The translations under genes and the position numbers were made by a program. From positions 1 through 52,308 of the forward strand of contig OMVT01000013.1 in assembly GCA_900314535.1 (NCBI GenBank): a stretch of 52,308 bases of DNA, read 5' to 3'. Numbering within the stretch: the first letter of the stretch is position 1; each line of letters opens with the position of its first letter. This stretch comes from an uncultured Olsenella sp. (GTDB taxonomy: Bacteria; Actinomycetota; Coriobacteriia; Coriobacteriales; Atopobiaceae). Below are positions 25,498-36,200 of the stretch, one piece after another. Below the pieces are notes generated by a model, which saw only the letters and a list, made by a program, of their open reading frames with translations, was not told where the DNA came from and searched no databases.

Positions 25498-27501
25498 CTA
25501 TTCGATGCCAAGAGTCCGGAAGTAGACCTGATTGCGCATATTCGCATCGCGATAGATCTTGTCAAATGGCAGTACCTCAATCGTTGCCTTGAGATTGGGG
25601 TTGTACAAGACCCTGCCTTGTCCATCAGCAGTTTCTCCGAATCCACGCATTTCCATAAGCTGCCGTAGCTTAGGTGTAATGTCGCAAATCGCATAGAGGT
25701 ACATACGAGTGTTCTCGTTGACTGAGATGTATCTTCCCCTCGAGTCCCGCGCTTCGCCGTTGCGAATCTTCGTTGCATAGCGTAGGAGCTGGTCGATTGG
25801 GTTATCGCTGTCTGTGTAGTCGTCTCTATCAGGGCGTTTGAGTTCAAGGATGGTAACGGTGTCGTAGGGCAAGCCATCAGTTTCATCAGCCGAGACAAAC
25901 GTCGGATAGTTGAGGAACATGACGTCCGGCCTCTTTTCATGGGCGTTGCCGTCAAACGGTTTATCAGACGAGATGAAGCTGCTGTAGGTCAGTCGCTCGT
26001 CTATCAACCAAAGGTTGTGAGCAGGGTATGCAACATCTTCAGATGTGGTTCTCATCGGATAGATGAGCTCATGGAGATAAGCTTCGCGCTTGAATTTGCC
26101 ATCGTCCTGCCTGTTGAGCGCCGCTCGATATATGTTGAGAATTGCCCGCCTGTGGACTACGTACTCAGCAAGCATGGACTCATTCACGTCGCTCACTCGT
26201 TGTACTTGCCTGGCAAATTCTTCCTGGTATTCCTCGCTATCGATTTGGTTGCTCTCGAGCTTTCTTATGAGCTCCTTGTTGTCTGCTTGGACGGACTTCT
26301 CGACATCCCTCTTGAGCTTGTACAGGGCATCGTCCATTTCTTCGCGCGTGGCACCAATGCTGATTGCTGCCACACCTTCAGGAGCGTATTGCAATAGGTG
26401 GCGGAACTGCGGTGCTTCTTCGGTAACGTACTGCTCAACCTGCTGACGTTGCCCAGAGACGGCAGTGTCAATCAGGTCTTTCAGAAAACCACGAGCTGCT
26501 GCGCAAGCTGTTGCTGTGATGTCGTTCATGCCCACTTCGTCGAACATGCCATCTTCATCGGCAGAAATATCGAATGAAAGCCTATCCGCGCTTACATGCT
26601 CATCGAGGTATGGGCTGGTTAGCACTCCTATATAAGAGAAGCCTTGTTCATTGACAAGCCATTTATCCAGTCCCGAAGGCAGGCCGGTAAGCTTCTTGGT
26701 CATCACCTCTCGATTGTCAGCGCAAAGAATCAGGTGACATGAGGGCATACTCCGTCCAGCGACCGCCTCCGGGGTTTTCATCTTGATATGCAGCAGATTG
26801 AAAACCCTGCCGCCGATGTGAAGCTCCTCGCTATCGCTTTCGGTCTCAAGCATGCCCGCCAGCATCTGGTTGACGTCTGTCTTGTCTCCCTCATCGTCCA
26901 CAACGATCGTTGGGCAGGAATCTGCAAGCAAGTAAACGAGGCAGTGCTGCATTACTCGTTCGGCTATCTCTCTGCCAGTAGCAGGTATGTAACTGAGATA
27001 TTCGCGTTTGATGTGTCGCAGCTCCACGGAAGTGCCAGTTTCATCCTGAATCGCATCGGAAACGTCGTCGTTAATGCTCTTGCTACCTAAGCTGAATATG
27101 AATTGTCTACGATAAAGCTCGTCAGCCTCACGATAGGTGCTGTCAACGCTCACATCATCGAACACTTTAAGCCAGCAGAAGCGCCCAATGCCCTTACCGC
27201 CACGGCTCTCTTTGAGTTGGGAGTCAGAGGTCATGAAGGATTCGAAATTGACGCTATCGAAACCAATTCCGTTATCGGTTACGGTGAAGCCGGTAATCTC
27301 TCCGCGCGGCATGCTCTCATCGAGTACGGGCAAGCGGTTGAGCCTGATCTCGATCAATCCATCGCTGTTATCTATGTCGGCGTCTTCAATTGCCTGCAGC
27401 GAGTTGACTATCGTTTCGAATAGCGGCAAGAGCGCATCCTTTTTCTTCAGTGTGAAGTTCCGAATTCTGCCAGCAAAATCAACCGAGAAGTTACGTGCCA
27501 T
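25498..27501 (-). CDS. GHKL ATPase with C-terminal PD-(D/E)XK-like nuclease region
   Basis: The protein has 667 residues. GHKL (Hsp90/MutL-type) ATPase motifs are clear: N box E29..N33 (ETIVNSLQA), G1 box D76NGIG, and G2 box GGKGIGRF (101-108). A helical middle precedes a C-terminal region with HNLWLIDERL (about 495-504), RPDVMF (D526) and ILELKRP (E553, K555), which fits a PD-(D/E)XK nuclease. AAAGGGGG lies just before the ATG. It is the last gene of the restriction-like island, 58 nt after Res. Codon use looks more AT-rich than its neighbours. Confidence 0.75.
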   Translation of the reverse strand: MARNFSVDFAGRIRNFTLKKKDALLPLFETIVNSLQAIEDADIDNSDGLIEIRLNRLPVLDESMPRGEITGFTVTDNGIGFDSVNFESFMTSDSQLKESRGGKGIGRFCWLKVFDDVSVDSTYREADELYRRQFIFSLGSKSINDDVSDAIQDETGTSVELRHIKREYLSYIPATGREIAERVMQHCLVYLLADSCPTIVVDDEGDKTDVNQMLAGMLETESDSEELHIGGRVFNLLHIKMKTPEAVAGRSMPSCHLILCADNREVMTKKLTGLPSGLDKWLVNEQGFSYIGVLTSPYLDEHVSADRLSFDISADEDGMFDEVGMNDITATACAAARGFLKDLIDTAVSGQRQQVEQYVTEEAPQFRHLLQYAPEGVAAISIGATREEMDDALYKLKRDVEKSVQADNKELIRKLESNQIDSEEYQEEFARQVQRVSDVNESMLAEYVVHRRAILNIYRAALNRQDDGKFKREAYLHELIYPMRTTSEDVAYPAHNLWLIDERLTYSSFISSDKPFDGNAHEKRPDVMFLNYPTFVSADETDGLPYDTVTILELKRPDRDDYTDSDNPIDQLLRYATKIRNGEARDSRGRYISVNENTRMYLYAICDITPKLRQLMEMRGFGETADGQGRVLYNPNLKATIEVLPFDKIYRDANMRNQVYFRTLGIE

Positions 27502-27559
27502 CTTGCCCCCTTTCTTATGTTTGCGTTGCCATACTATGGTGCCGTCACAATTTCATACC

Positions 27560-30500
27560 TTACAAGCTCACCGAGTGGTATGTGGTCCGCACGTCATACT
27601 CCACATCCACCTGCAATGCCTCGAAGTGCCGCCTCGCGCATCGAATCTTGGTCTTCTCGGCGTCGCTCACGCGGATGTTGTTGTTCCCGCCGCCCTTGGT
27701 TTCCACGACAAAGTAGACACGGCGCTCGCCGTCCTCCTCGACCACGTAAGCCCAGTCGGGGTTGTAGCTGCCCAGAGGTGTGTCGATCTTGAACTTGCTC
27801 GGAAGCTTCGCGAATACGCGCACTTCCTCGGCAAGGTCGAGCTCCACCGCAAAGGGTTGCTCAACGGTAGAAGAGTCGTACACGACGTAGCTGTACAGGC
27901 TCTTGCCGCTCTTCGGACGCCAGGCATTCTGCCCCAGATACGCTTTCAGCTCGCCGGGGTCGAGGTCTTCCATCGTGTACCAGTCCTCGTCGGGCAGCTT
28001 CGTGTACTTGATGCCTTCCGCAATCGCCTCGCCCTTGGCCTTCTCGATCTTCTGCGCAACCTGCGCGAGGAACGTGGCCGGATCGACCTCGAACTCGTCG
28101 TAGCGCCCGCACTCCTCGAGGACGCGCTTGAGCGTGGCGCGGGTGAGCCCCACGGCGTCCTGCAGCTCGGCGATGGGGTCGGGCAGGTCGTACACGCGAG
28201 CCCCGCCCGTCTTCACGATGGACGTGCCGGTCGCGGTGGCGTCAATCCCGGCGTCTCCGACGGCTAAGTCGGCCCTGGTGGATAGCACTTCGAGCGGCTT
28301 CACCTTCGGCATGCCCTTGATGAGCTCCACGGCGTCGGCGATGAGCTTCTCCGAGTCAACGTCCACCTCGAAGCGCGTGCGCCTGCGTATGCGCTCCCAT
28401 AGCTCTTGGAAGGCGGGGTCGTCGGTGACGTCCTTCTGGAGTTCCACCTCCACCTCGGTTGCCTTGTCGCGAATCTGCAGCTTCTGCGCCTTGTGCAGGA
28501 TGATGTCCTCCACCTGCGACTGCGCGGATTCGAGCCCCGATGGCATCTCCACGCAGCCCTTCTCGGCCGCCTCCTTGAGCTCGGGAGTGATGTTGCCCTT
28601 CTTGTCTACGAGCCCTTTTGCGGCAAAGCTCTGGTACACCTCGGCGCTCTGCTCGAAGCCCAGCTTCACCTCCTGGCCGTCAGGCAGCTCTATGGTCACC
28701 TTCGTGAACGACTCGGGCGTCAGCACGCCGAAGCGCAGGCCGTCCTTCTCGAACTCGGTCTGCAGCCCGCTCGCGAAGGCGTCGTAGCTCTCGTTGGCGA
28801 TGACGGTGAGCACGTTGGCGTCCTCGTCGTAGCAACGCTCGCCATCTTGGTCGACGCACAGGCGAAGCCCACGCCCGACCTTCTGGCGCTTGGTCATGGT
28901 GTCTTTGGTCTCAACCAGCGTGCAGATCTGGAACACGTTCGGGTTGTCCCAGCCCTCCTTGAGCGCCGAGTGCGACCAGATGAACTGGATGCGCTTCTTT
29001 GCCCGTGTCTCCTCGTCGTCACCGTCTGCCGGGAACGAGATCAGCGTCTCCTTCTCGCGCATGATGGTCTCGAAGGTCGATATGTCGGCTGCCGTGCTTG
29101 CGGCCGCGCTCGTGTTCTTGATGCGGCCCTTGCCGTCCTGCGAGAAGTAGCCGGAGTGCACGGCCGCGGCGTCGGTGTCGAGCATGAGCCCGGCGGCGGC
29201 GTACTTCTTCTGCCAGCGCGGGCTCGCCACGGCATCGGCGTACTCCTGCTCGAACATCTCGGCGTACTCGCCGTTGCGCACCGGGTCGTACAGGCGGTAC
29301 TTCTCAACCTTGTCGATGAAGAAGAGGCTGAGCACCTTGATGCCGCGCGGCGCGAGCTCCAGCTGCCGCTGCAGGTGGTCTTCGATGGTGCGCCGGATCT
29401 GGGCGCGCTTCACGGCCTCGTCGGCCACGTCGCCTACGGCCTGGCCCTTCTCCAGCCACTCGCCGTTGGTGAACTCTATCCATTCGTCGCCGTCGGCGGC
29501 CGATATGTTGCTCACGATCCATCCGGCCTCGTAGTCGGTGTTCTCGCCGCTCTTGTCAAAGAGCGAGTCGTGCGTCCTTACGGTCACGGCCTTGCGCTTC
29601 TGGCTGCCGTCCTTCTGCCTCACGTCGATGGTCAGTCGCGCCGTTATGGACCCGGGCGTCTTGCCCATGCGCGTGGAGTCTAGCCTCACGTACGCGCCGT
29701 TCAGGTCCGCCTGTGCGAGCACTGAGTCCACGCAGATGCCCTTCACGAGCCCCTGCTGGTAGGCGTCCACGGGCGTCAGGCGATAGACCTTGTTGTAGCC
29801 CTCCTTGTGTGTGGCGGAGTAGCGCAGCACGAAGAGCGGGTTCAGGCTGCGGATGGCTGCCTTTGCCTTGGCGGTGTTGTCAACGCTCTGCGGCTCGTCG
29901 ATGATGACGATGGGGTTGCAGGCGGCCACGACCTCGCGAGGCGATCGCCCGCCGATGAGCCGCTCGCTCGGCCGATGGAAGAGCGAGCTTGATTCCACAT
30001 TGCCCTCATCGGAGTAGTCCCGGTTGAACGCCTGGATGTTGATGATCATCACCTGGATGGAGCTGCTGGTGGCAAAGTTGCCCACCGGCCCCATGTCCTT
30101 GCTGTCGTAGACGAAAACGTCCATCGGTGAGTTGTCGTAGAGCGTGGCGAAGTGCTTCTTCGTGCTTTGGAAGCTTTTCAGAACGCCCTCGCGGATGGCA
30201 ACGCTCGGAACCACGATGAGGAACTTGGTGATGCCGTACTTCTTGTTCAGCTCGAAGATGGTTCTGGTGTACACGTAGGTTTTGCCCGTGCCAGTCTCCA
30301 TCTCGATGGTGAAGTCGCGCAGCTTGCCGTCGGTGAGCACGTTCGTAGCAGGAAGCGAGTTTTCCTCCTGGATGTCGTGCAGGTTCTCAAGAAGCTGGTT
30401 GGCCGACAGGCGTAGGCCGTTGGCGTGGCCCACGCTGAGCACTTGGCCCTCCATGAGGGTGCCTGCAGCGCCGACTTCGCCCGTGAACTCGCTCTTCAGG

Positions 30501-30592
30501 AACTCCTGCCCGCGGAACAGGTCGGTGATGGCCTCCACGGCCTCCACCTGGTGTCTCTGGTCGGCGGAGTACTTGAGCTCTAGGGTCGCCAT
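27560..30592 (-). CDS. Type III-like restriction endonuclease subunit (Res: helicase + nuclease)
   Basis: The protein has 1010 residues. A superfamily 2 helicase core shows Walker A METGTGKT (98-105), a DEPQ-type Walker B (IIDEPQSVD), YSATH (motif III) and QKVGRGLRL (motif VI). The C-terminus has NPDW (D946) and VVETKGG (E964, K966), the PD-(D/E)XK nuclease seen in type III Res proteins such as EcoP15I. The ATG at 30592 follows the Mod stop by 2 nt. With Mod it should cut unmodified DNA after ATP-driven communication between sites. Confidence 0.9.
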   Translation of the reverse strand: MATLELKYSADQRHQVEAVEAITDLFRGQEFLKSEFTGEVGAAGTLMEGQVLSVGHANGLRLSANQLLENLHDIQEENSLPATNVLTDGKLRDFTIEMETGTGKTYVYTRTIFELNKKYGITKFLIVVPSVAIREGVLKSFQSTKKHFATLYDNSPMDVFVYDSKDMGPVGNFATSSSIQVMIINIQAFNRDYSDEGNVESSSLFHRPSERLIGGRSPREVVAACNPIVIIDEPQSVDNTAKAKAAIRSLNPLFVLRYSATHKEGYNKVYRLTPVDAYQQGLVKGICVDSVLAQADLNGAYVRLDSTRMGKTPGSITARLTIDVRQKDGSQKRKAVTVRTHDSLFDKSGENTDYEAGWIVSNISAADGDEWIEFTNGEWLEKGQAVGDVADEAVKRAQIRRTIEDHLQRQLELAPRGIKVLSLFFIDKVEKYRLYDPVRNGEYAEMFEQEYADAVASPRWQKKYAAAGLMLDTDAAAVHSGYFSQDGKGRIKNTSAAASTAADISTFETIMREKETLISFPADGDDEETRAKKRIQFIWSHSALKEGWDNPNVFQICTLVETKDTMTKRQKVGRGLRLCVDQDGERCYDEDANVLTVIANESYDAFASGLQTEFEKDGLRFGVLTPESFTKVTIELPDGQEVKLGFEQSAEVYQSFAAKGLVDKKGNITPELKEAAEKGCVEMPSGLESAQSQVEDIILHKAQKLQIRDKATEVEVELQKDVTDDPAFQELWERIRRRTRFEVDVDSEKLIADAVELIKGMPKVKPLEVLSTRADLAVGDAGIDATATGTSIVKTGGARVYDLPDPIAELQDAVGLTRATLKRVLEECGRYDEFEVDPATFLAQVAQKIEKAKGEAIAEGIKYTKLPDEDWYTMEDLDPGELKAYLGQNAWRPKSGKSLYSYVVYDSSTVEQPFAVELDLAEEVRVFAKLPSKFKIDTPLGSYNPDWAYVVEEDGERRVYFVVETKGGGNNNIRVSDAEKTKIRCARRHFEALQVDVEYDVRTTYHSVSL

Positions 30593-30594
30593 GG

Positions 30595-32481
30595 CTACAC
30601 CGTCCTCAGCTCTACCTCGCGGCCCGTCTTCTCCTCGACGCGCTTGAACGCCTGCACGGCGTTGAGCTTGGTGGTGTCGTCGAGTATGCGGTCGAGCATG
30701 AGTACGCGCCTCGGCTCCATGTCGGCGATTGCGTCGAGCACCTGCATGCTCAGGCCATCGGCTAGGCAGCAGACGAGCTCGCCACAGGCGACCGAGTAGC
30801 AGGGGTAGCCAGCCGCATCCACTTTCTCGATGGGGAGGGTAAGCTCTAGGCCCCACTTGAGCATCATCTCGAAGATGATGTCCTCGTCGCTGCGGTCAGG
30901 CTTCACCACGTCGAGCAGTAGCTCGCCGGGTTTCGGCCGCACGATGCCGCTCTCGTCGAGCTTGAGAACGCGGAAGCCGATGTCGGGGACGGGCCTGGGC
31001 GCTTCACCAAGTCGGAGCTGCTTGTTGGACTCCTCGACATCTGCTGTGATTTTGGCGCCGGCCCTTCGGATGCGCTCTTTGCCAATCTCGCAGAGATTAT
31101 GCGGTACTCCCATTTTTTCGCACAGTGCTATAGCGTTTTTCAGAGTTGTACGGCTGTCATTCGGTGCAGTTTTAAGTTGATCATCGAGGTTTTCGGGCAG
31201 CTGTATGGAGAAGCATTTGCGCGTGCCTCCATCAAGCCCATTCATCTGCATAACTGCATCGGCGGTGGTCGATGATCCCGCAAAGAAATCCATCACGAAG
31301 CAGTCTTTACTTTCTGGCACCAAGCCTAATATGTAGCGAATAAGACTGACGGGCTTTGGAGTTTGAAAAACGTCCTCTGGCAACAATTCGAGCAGTTCGT
31401 ACTTTGCCTGACGGTTATGCCCTGTTTTCGACAAGTCAATCCAAAGCGAAGAAGGCGGGACGCCCTTCATGTCAGCCAGGTAAGTCCGCCTCTTAATATT
31501 GGTCATGTTTGCATTAAAGTAAATCTCGCCGCGTGCCATCATCTCATCAAGAGTTTCACGTGACCAACGCCAGCCATTTTTGGGAGGATGGATGACATAA
31601 CCATTTGGCGCAATAATGTCATAGCGTAGATTTTCCCGATAATTCGGCGAATTAAGGGGATTGCCGTCGAACCATGGCCCGCGTGGATCGTTATCAGGGT
31701 TTTTAAAGTGCGACTGCTTCTCGGGATCCGACTGCCTAAGCGGCATCCATCCAGCCATTTTCGAATAGACAAGAATCGTGTTATGGTCAAGTGAGAACTG
31801 CTTAGCATCGTTGTTGCTATTGTCGGACGAGCGCCATATCACGCCGCAGACAAAGCAAGACTCACCGAATATTTCATCGCATATCTTCTTGAGGTTATCG
31901 CGCTCTCGGTCATCAATGCTGATAAAGATCGCCCCATCATCACTAAGGAGCTCTCTAGCCAATCTCAGACGAGGGTAAAGCATTGAACACCATGCAGAAT
32001 GGTAGCGGCCACCAGTATCGGCGTTTGACTGCCCAACGAGCTCCGCCTGTTCGCGATAGTTTTCTATAGTGTCCCCAAAGCGATCCCTGTAGACAAAGTC
32101 ATGCCCGGTGTTATACGGAGGATCGATAAAGATCAGCTTCATTCGACCGTGATAAGAGTGCTGCAGCAGCTTGAGAACTTCGAGATTGTCTCCCTCGATG
32201 TAGAGGTTCTCAGTTTCGTCCCAATTCACGCTCTCCTCGGGGCAGGGGCGAAGCGTGGCCGTGCTCGGGGTTTGGCTCTGACGGATAGCGTCGGTCTTGC
32301 CGGGCCAGGTAAAGGCGTATCGCTCGGTGCCCTCGTCAACCTCGTCGCCCAACACCAGGCGCAGCTTGTCGAAGTCGATGCCGCTCTCGGTGGCGACCTC
32401 CGGCAGTAGTTGCTTCAGCTGCTCGATGCGTTCCGCCACCAGATCGGCAGACGCGAGGTCCATCTTCTCGAACTCAGCCAT
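30595..32481 (-). CDS. Type III-like N6-adenine DNA methyltransferase (Mod, beta class)
   Basis: The protein has 628 residues. The catalytic motif IV DPPYNTG (120-126) comes before the SAM-binding motif I FAGSST (400-405), the order of beta-class N6-adenine methyltransferases of type III systems. The stretch between (about 150-390) holds the target-recognition region and is visibly more AT-rich at DNA level (about 31080-32000). It starts inside the DUF4391 gene with an 8-nt overlap and ends 2 nt before Res. It should both protect host DNA and set the specificity of the complex. Confidence 0.92.
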   Translation of the reverse strand: MAEFEKMDLASADLVAERIEQLKQLLPEVATESGIDFDKLRLVLGDEVDEGTERYAFTWPGKTDAIRQSQTPSTATLRPCPEESVNWDETENLYIEGDNLEVLKLLQHSYHGRMKLIFIDPPYNTGHDFVYRDRFGDTIENYREQAELVGQSNADTGGRYHSAWCSMLYPRLRLARELLSDDGAIFISIDDRERDNLKKICDEIFGESCFVCGVIWRSSDNSNNDAKQFSLDHNTILVYSKMAGWMPLRQSDPEKQSHFKNPDNDPRGPWFDGNPLNSPNYRENLRYDIIAPNGYVIHPPKNGWRWSRETLDEMMARGEIYFNANMTNIKRRTYLADMKGVPPSSLWIDLSKTGHNRQAKYELLELLPEDVFQTPKPVSLIRYILGLVPESKDCFVMDFFAGSSTTADAVMQMNGLDGGTRKCFSIQLPENLDDQLKTAPNDSRTTLKNAIALCEKMGVPHNLCEIGKERIRRAGAKITADVEESNKQLRLGEAPRPVPDIGFRVLKLDESGIVRPKPGELLLDVVKPDRSDEDIIFEMMLKWGLELTLPIEKVDAAGYPCYSVACGELVCCLADGLSMQVLDAIADMEPRRVLMLDRILDDTTKLNAVQAFKRVEEKTGREVELRTV

Positions 32482-33238
32482 GGCATAGCTCCTTTATCTC
32501 GGTTGCGAGCTTGTCGTGCTCGCGCTCCTTCTTTTTCAACGCCATACGCAGCCGCGACGACTCGGCAAGGGTCGCCTCCTTGTCACGATACTGCGAGCGT
32601 AGGACATTAATCTCGTTTTGCGAGTCCCTCAGATGGGCCAGAAGCGCCATCAGTTGGGGCGTGTCGGCGTCCTTGCAGTGCGGGTACTCGCCGATGCTGG
32701 CAATCGCCGCCGCCTTCGCCGTTCGGTCGCAAATCGCCGTCACGTACGCCAGCAGGTCCGACTGTGGTAGCGTCGCATGGCGTATGTCGGCCAGGTAGTC
32801 GGAATATGCCTGCTCGCTCGGGTCGAACAGACGCGCCGACTCGGTCCGCTCGACAACTACCGCGCCCTTCTCCGCCAGGCTCTTGCGCTTTATCGACACG
32901 GACACGCCCACCTTGCCGCCAGGTTCCTCGAACAGCAGCACGACCGGGTTGGGGAAAACTTTGTGCAGTACGGCTGCAAGTTCGCCGAATCCGCCAGAGC
33001 GCACCAGCTCGCAGCTCAGGTAGATGACGCTACCAATCTCGTGCTCATCGTCAGAGATGGGTGCGATTCGCGCCGTCGCCCGCTGTATGGTGGCGACGTG
33101 CGTCAGGCGCGAGTACTGCTTGAGCAGTTTCTCCTCAGCTTTGGTGAGGCCGCCCTGAGCGGTGAGAACTGTCTTCGGTATGGTCTTGTCGCCGGCAAGC
33201 GTGGCGCTCGGTAGGTTCAGTGTCGTAGCCCAGTCCAT
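32474..33238 (-). CDS. DUF4391 protein
   Basis: The protein has 254 residues. It begins with MDWATTLNLPSATLAGDKTIPKTVL and contains QYSRLTHVATIQRATARIAPISDDEHEIGSVIYLSCEL, recognised as the DUF4391 domain that accompanies helicase-containing type III-like modification islands. The C-terminal 60 residues are a charged coiled coil (NEINVLRSQYRDKEATL...LKKKEREHDKLATEIKEL). The ATG at 33238 is 5 nt after the helicase stop. Its role is unknown; a structural or regulatory partner of the helicase or Mod is likely. Confidence 0.8.
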   Translation of the reverse strand: MDWATTLNLPSATLAGDKTIPKTVLTAQGGLTKAEEKLLKQYSRLTHVATIQRATARIAPISDDEHEIGSVIYLSCELVRSGGFGELAAVLHKVFPNPVVLLFEEPGGKVGVSVSIKRKSLAEKGAVVVERTESARLFDPSEQAYSDYLADIRHATLPQSDLLAYVTAICDRTAKAAAIASIGEYPHCKDADTPQLMALLAHLRDSQNEINVLRSQYRDKEATLAESSRLRMALKKKEREHDKLATEIKELCHG

Positions 33239-33243
33239 GCCTG

Positions 33244-36200
33244 TCACCTCAGAACCACGAAGCTCACGAGCGAGTAGTCGTCGAAAGCGAGCGTCGTGCC
33301 GGTGCCGACCTCGCCCAGGCTGAAGAGCGATTCCATGCCCTTCTGCGCCTGAACGCCGGATACTCGGCTCACCGCCTCGTCGAGCAGTTCGGTGTACGCG
33401 CCCATGTTCGTGCCGTCGCGGGTCTCCTTGTTGAACTGCCGACAGAGATCCATCACGGGTTCGGTCACGCCAGCACACGCCGCCCGTATAATGTCGAGCG
33501 CCGCCTTCGGGTTGGTGTGAGTACCGCGAACCTCGCCGGAATCGGTCACGTAGACCAGGTGGAACGGCCAGGTCGGGTTGCCGTCCTTCGGCTTCGCCCC
33601 CTCGTCGTTGGCCTTCAGGCAGAAGACGACGCCGGGCTCCACGCTGTCCGCCAGCGTGTCCGGAATCTCGGCGACCGCATGCAGGCCGCACGGGCTGCCT
33701 TCGAGCAGTCCCGGATGCGCCTTGGCATAGCGTTCCAGCTCCACGCGGAAGTCGTCGTACGCAAGGTCGGTGATGGATATGCCGCCCGATATGTCCTCAA
33801 GGTCCATGACCTCGCGCTGCAGCTGCTCCAGCTGGCTTCGGCGGTACTTAAGGTCGTTCATCTCGTCGGCGGCCTTGCCCTCGAGGACGTTCTCCTCGCC
33901 GGTGGCCGACGTGTCGAGCAGCACCATGCGGCCTTTCACGCGCCCTTCGAGCTGGATGTACTCGTCCAATTCGATGTCGGGCCAGAAGTTCACGAGCTGC
34001 ACGCACGTGTTGTCGCTGCCGAGTCGGTCTACGCGGCCGAAACGCTGGATGATGCGCACCGGGTTCCAGTGGATGTCGTAGTTCACCAGGCAGTCGCAGT
34101 CCTGCAGGTTCTGGCCCTCGGATATGCAGTCGGTTGCGAACACGACGTCTATCTCGCCCTGCTTGCGCTCGCGCTCCGATATCTCCTTGCTCTTCGGCGA
34201 GAACCGTCCCAGGACGGCGTCGAAGGTCGTGCGCTTGAGCTTGACGGTGGCGGCAGTTCCCTTCGCGCCGGTGACGAGCGCCGACTCCATGCCGTACGTC
34301 TTCTTGAGGTAAGGATTCAGCTGCTCGTAGAGGTAGCGGGCCGTGTCGGCGAACGCGCTGAAGATGAGAAGCTTGCGGTTGCCTGGGTTGTACGGGTGGG
34401 CCACCTTCTGGTCGATGAAGCGGCGGAGTTCGGCTAGCTTCTCGTCGCGCTCGGGCGTCACCTCGTTGGCGTAGTACAGCAGCTCCTCGAGCGTGCGGAT
34501 GTCGTATTCCAGCTCCTGGCGCACGCGGATGGCGTCCACGTCGCGCAGGTCGACACGCACCTTGCCGCCCGCCTCGAACTCCTCGGCGTCATCGTCGTCG
34601 TCGAATCCGTCGGCGAGCGCGCCCGCCTCGTAGGCCGCGTTCATGCTCAAGTTGTCCAGCTGGTCGAGAAGCGTCTTCGCGCCGTCGAGCACGCGCACGA
34701 GCGTGATGCGGAAGCTGTTGATGGAGCTCTCCATGCGCTTCAGCAGGTTCACGCGCATCAGGTTCGCCACAGCGTGCGTGCGGTTCACCTGGCTCTCGAA
34801 GTCGTTGCCCCACGTGTCGGCGTAGCGGTCTGCGTATTTCTTCTGCTTGCCCGGCATCACGTAGGAGAGCAGCTGGTACTGCGCGAAGGAGAGCGATGCG
34901 ATGAGGTCGTTCATGTCGGCTATGCTCGGCAGCTCGTCCTGCGTGTCGAAGCGCGGGTGCAGCGATATCGGTTTCAGGCGCGTCGGGAACGTTGCCGTCT
35001 CGTCGCGGTAGTATTTGGCGATGTGCTTGCGCGACCGCGCGATGGTCAGGATGTCGAGCAGCTTGAAGTAGTCGGCGTTCACCATTGATACGAACCGCTC
35101 GGTCGTGCGAAGCTCGTCGGGAAGCTCGCTCCACTCTCCGAAACGTTGTTGGGCCAGGCGGCACACCGCCGTGACGGAGCCGATGCCGTCGGTGTCAGCA
35201 AGGTAGGCGTCGTCGCCCTCGGTGATAATCTCGATCTGGTTACGCAGGTCGAGGAGCTTGTTGTTCACGGGCGTCGCCGAGAGCATCAGCACCTTGGTGC
35301 GCACGCCCGCCCGGATAATGTCCTGCATCAGGCGATCGTAGCGGCTATGCTGCGTGCGGTCGGTCGGCTTGTTGCGGAAGTTGTGGCTCTCGTCGATGAC
35401 GATGAGGTCGTAGTTGCCCCAGCGCAGCGTCTCCAGGTTGATGTCACCCGAGAAGCCCGTGTAGCGGGAGAGGTCGGTGTGGTTGAGCACGTCGAAGTTC
35501 AGCCGGTCGTCCACGAGCGGGTTGCGCTCGTCGTTGCCGGTGTAGAGCGTCCAGTTCTCGCGAAGCCGCTTCGGGCACAGCACCAGCACGCGGTCGTTGC
35601 GCTCCTGGTAGTACTTGATAACGGCCAGCGCCTCGAAGGTCTTTCCCAGACCGACCGAGTCCGCGATGATGCAGCCCTTGTACCGCTCGAGCTTACGGAT
35701 GGCGCCTACCACGGCATCCCGCTGGAAGTCGTAGAGCTTGTTCCACACGGCAGAGTCGGTGAATGAGAGCCCCGGTTTTATCGGGTCGGTCTCCTCCATG
35801 TCCGCCATGAAGTCGCGGAACACGTGGTAAAGCGTCAGGAAATACACGAACTCAGGCGCGTTCTCGCGGTAGAGCGTGCCGATCTGCTCGGCGACCTGCT
35901 CGTTCACGTCGGCCACCATGGAGGGGTTGTCCCAGATGCCGTCGAACATCGCCTTCAGACCCTGCGCCTCGGCAGCTCCCGAATACGAGCCATAGCCGCC
36001 AACGACGCCGGCCTTGCGCTCGTAGCCCAGTCCCTCAAGCGTGAAGGGAAGGTTGAATCCCTGGAAGCCGTCAGCGGAGCCGTCAGCATGCGAAAGGTGG
36101 TAGACGGAGCCAGATTGCACCATGCCGCGCGAGCGTGCGGAACGGAAGGACGCCTTAGCTCGAACCCACTCGGCGCATTCATGAGCGAGAGCCCGCTGGT

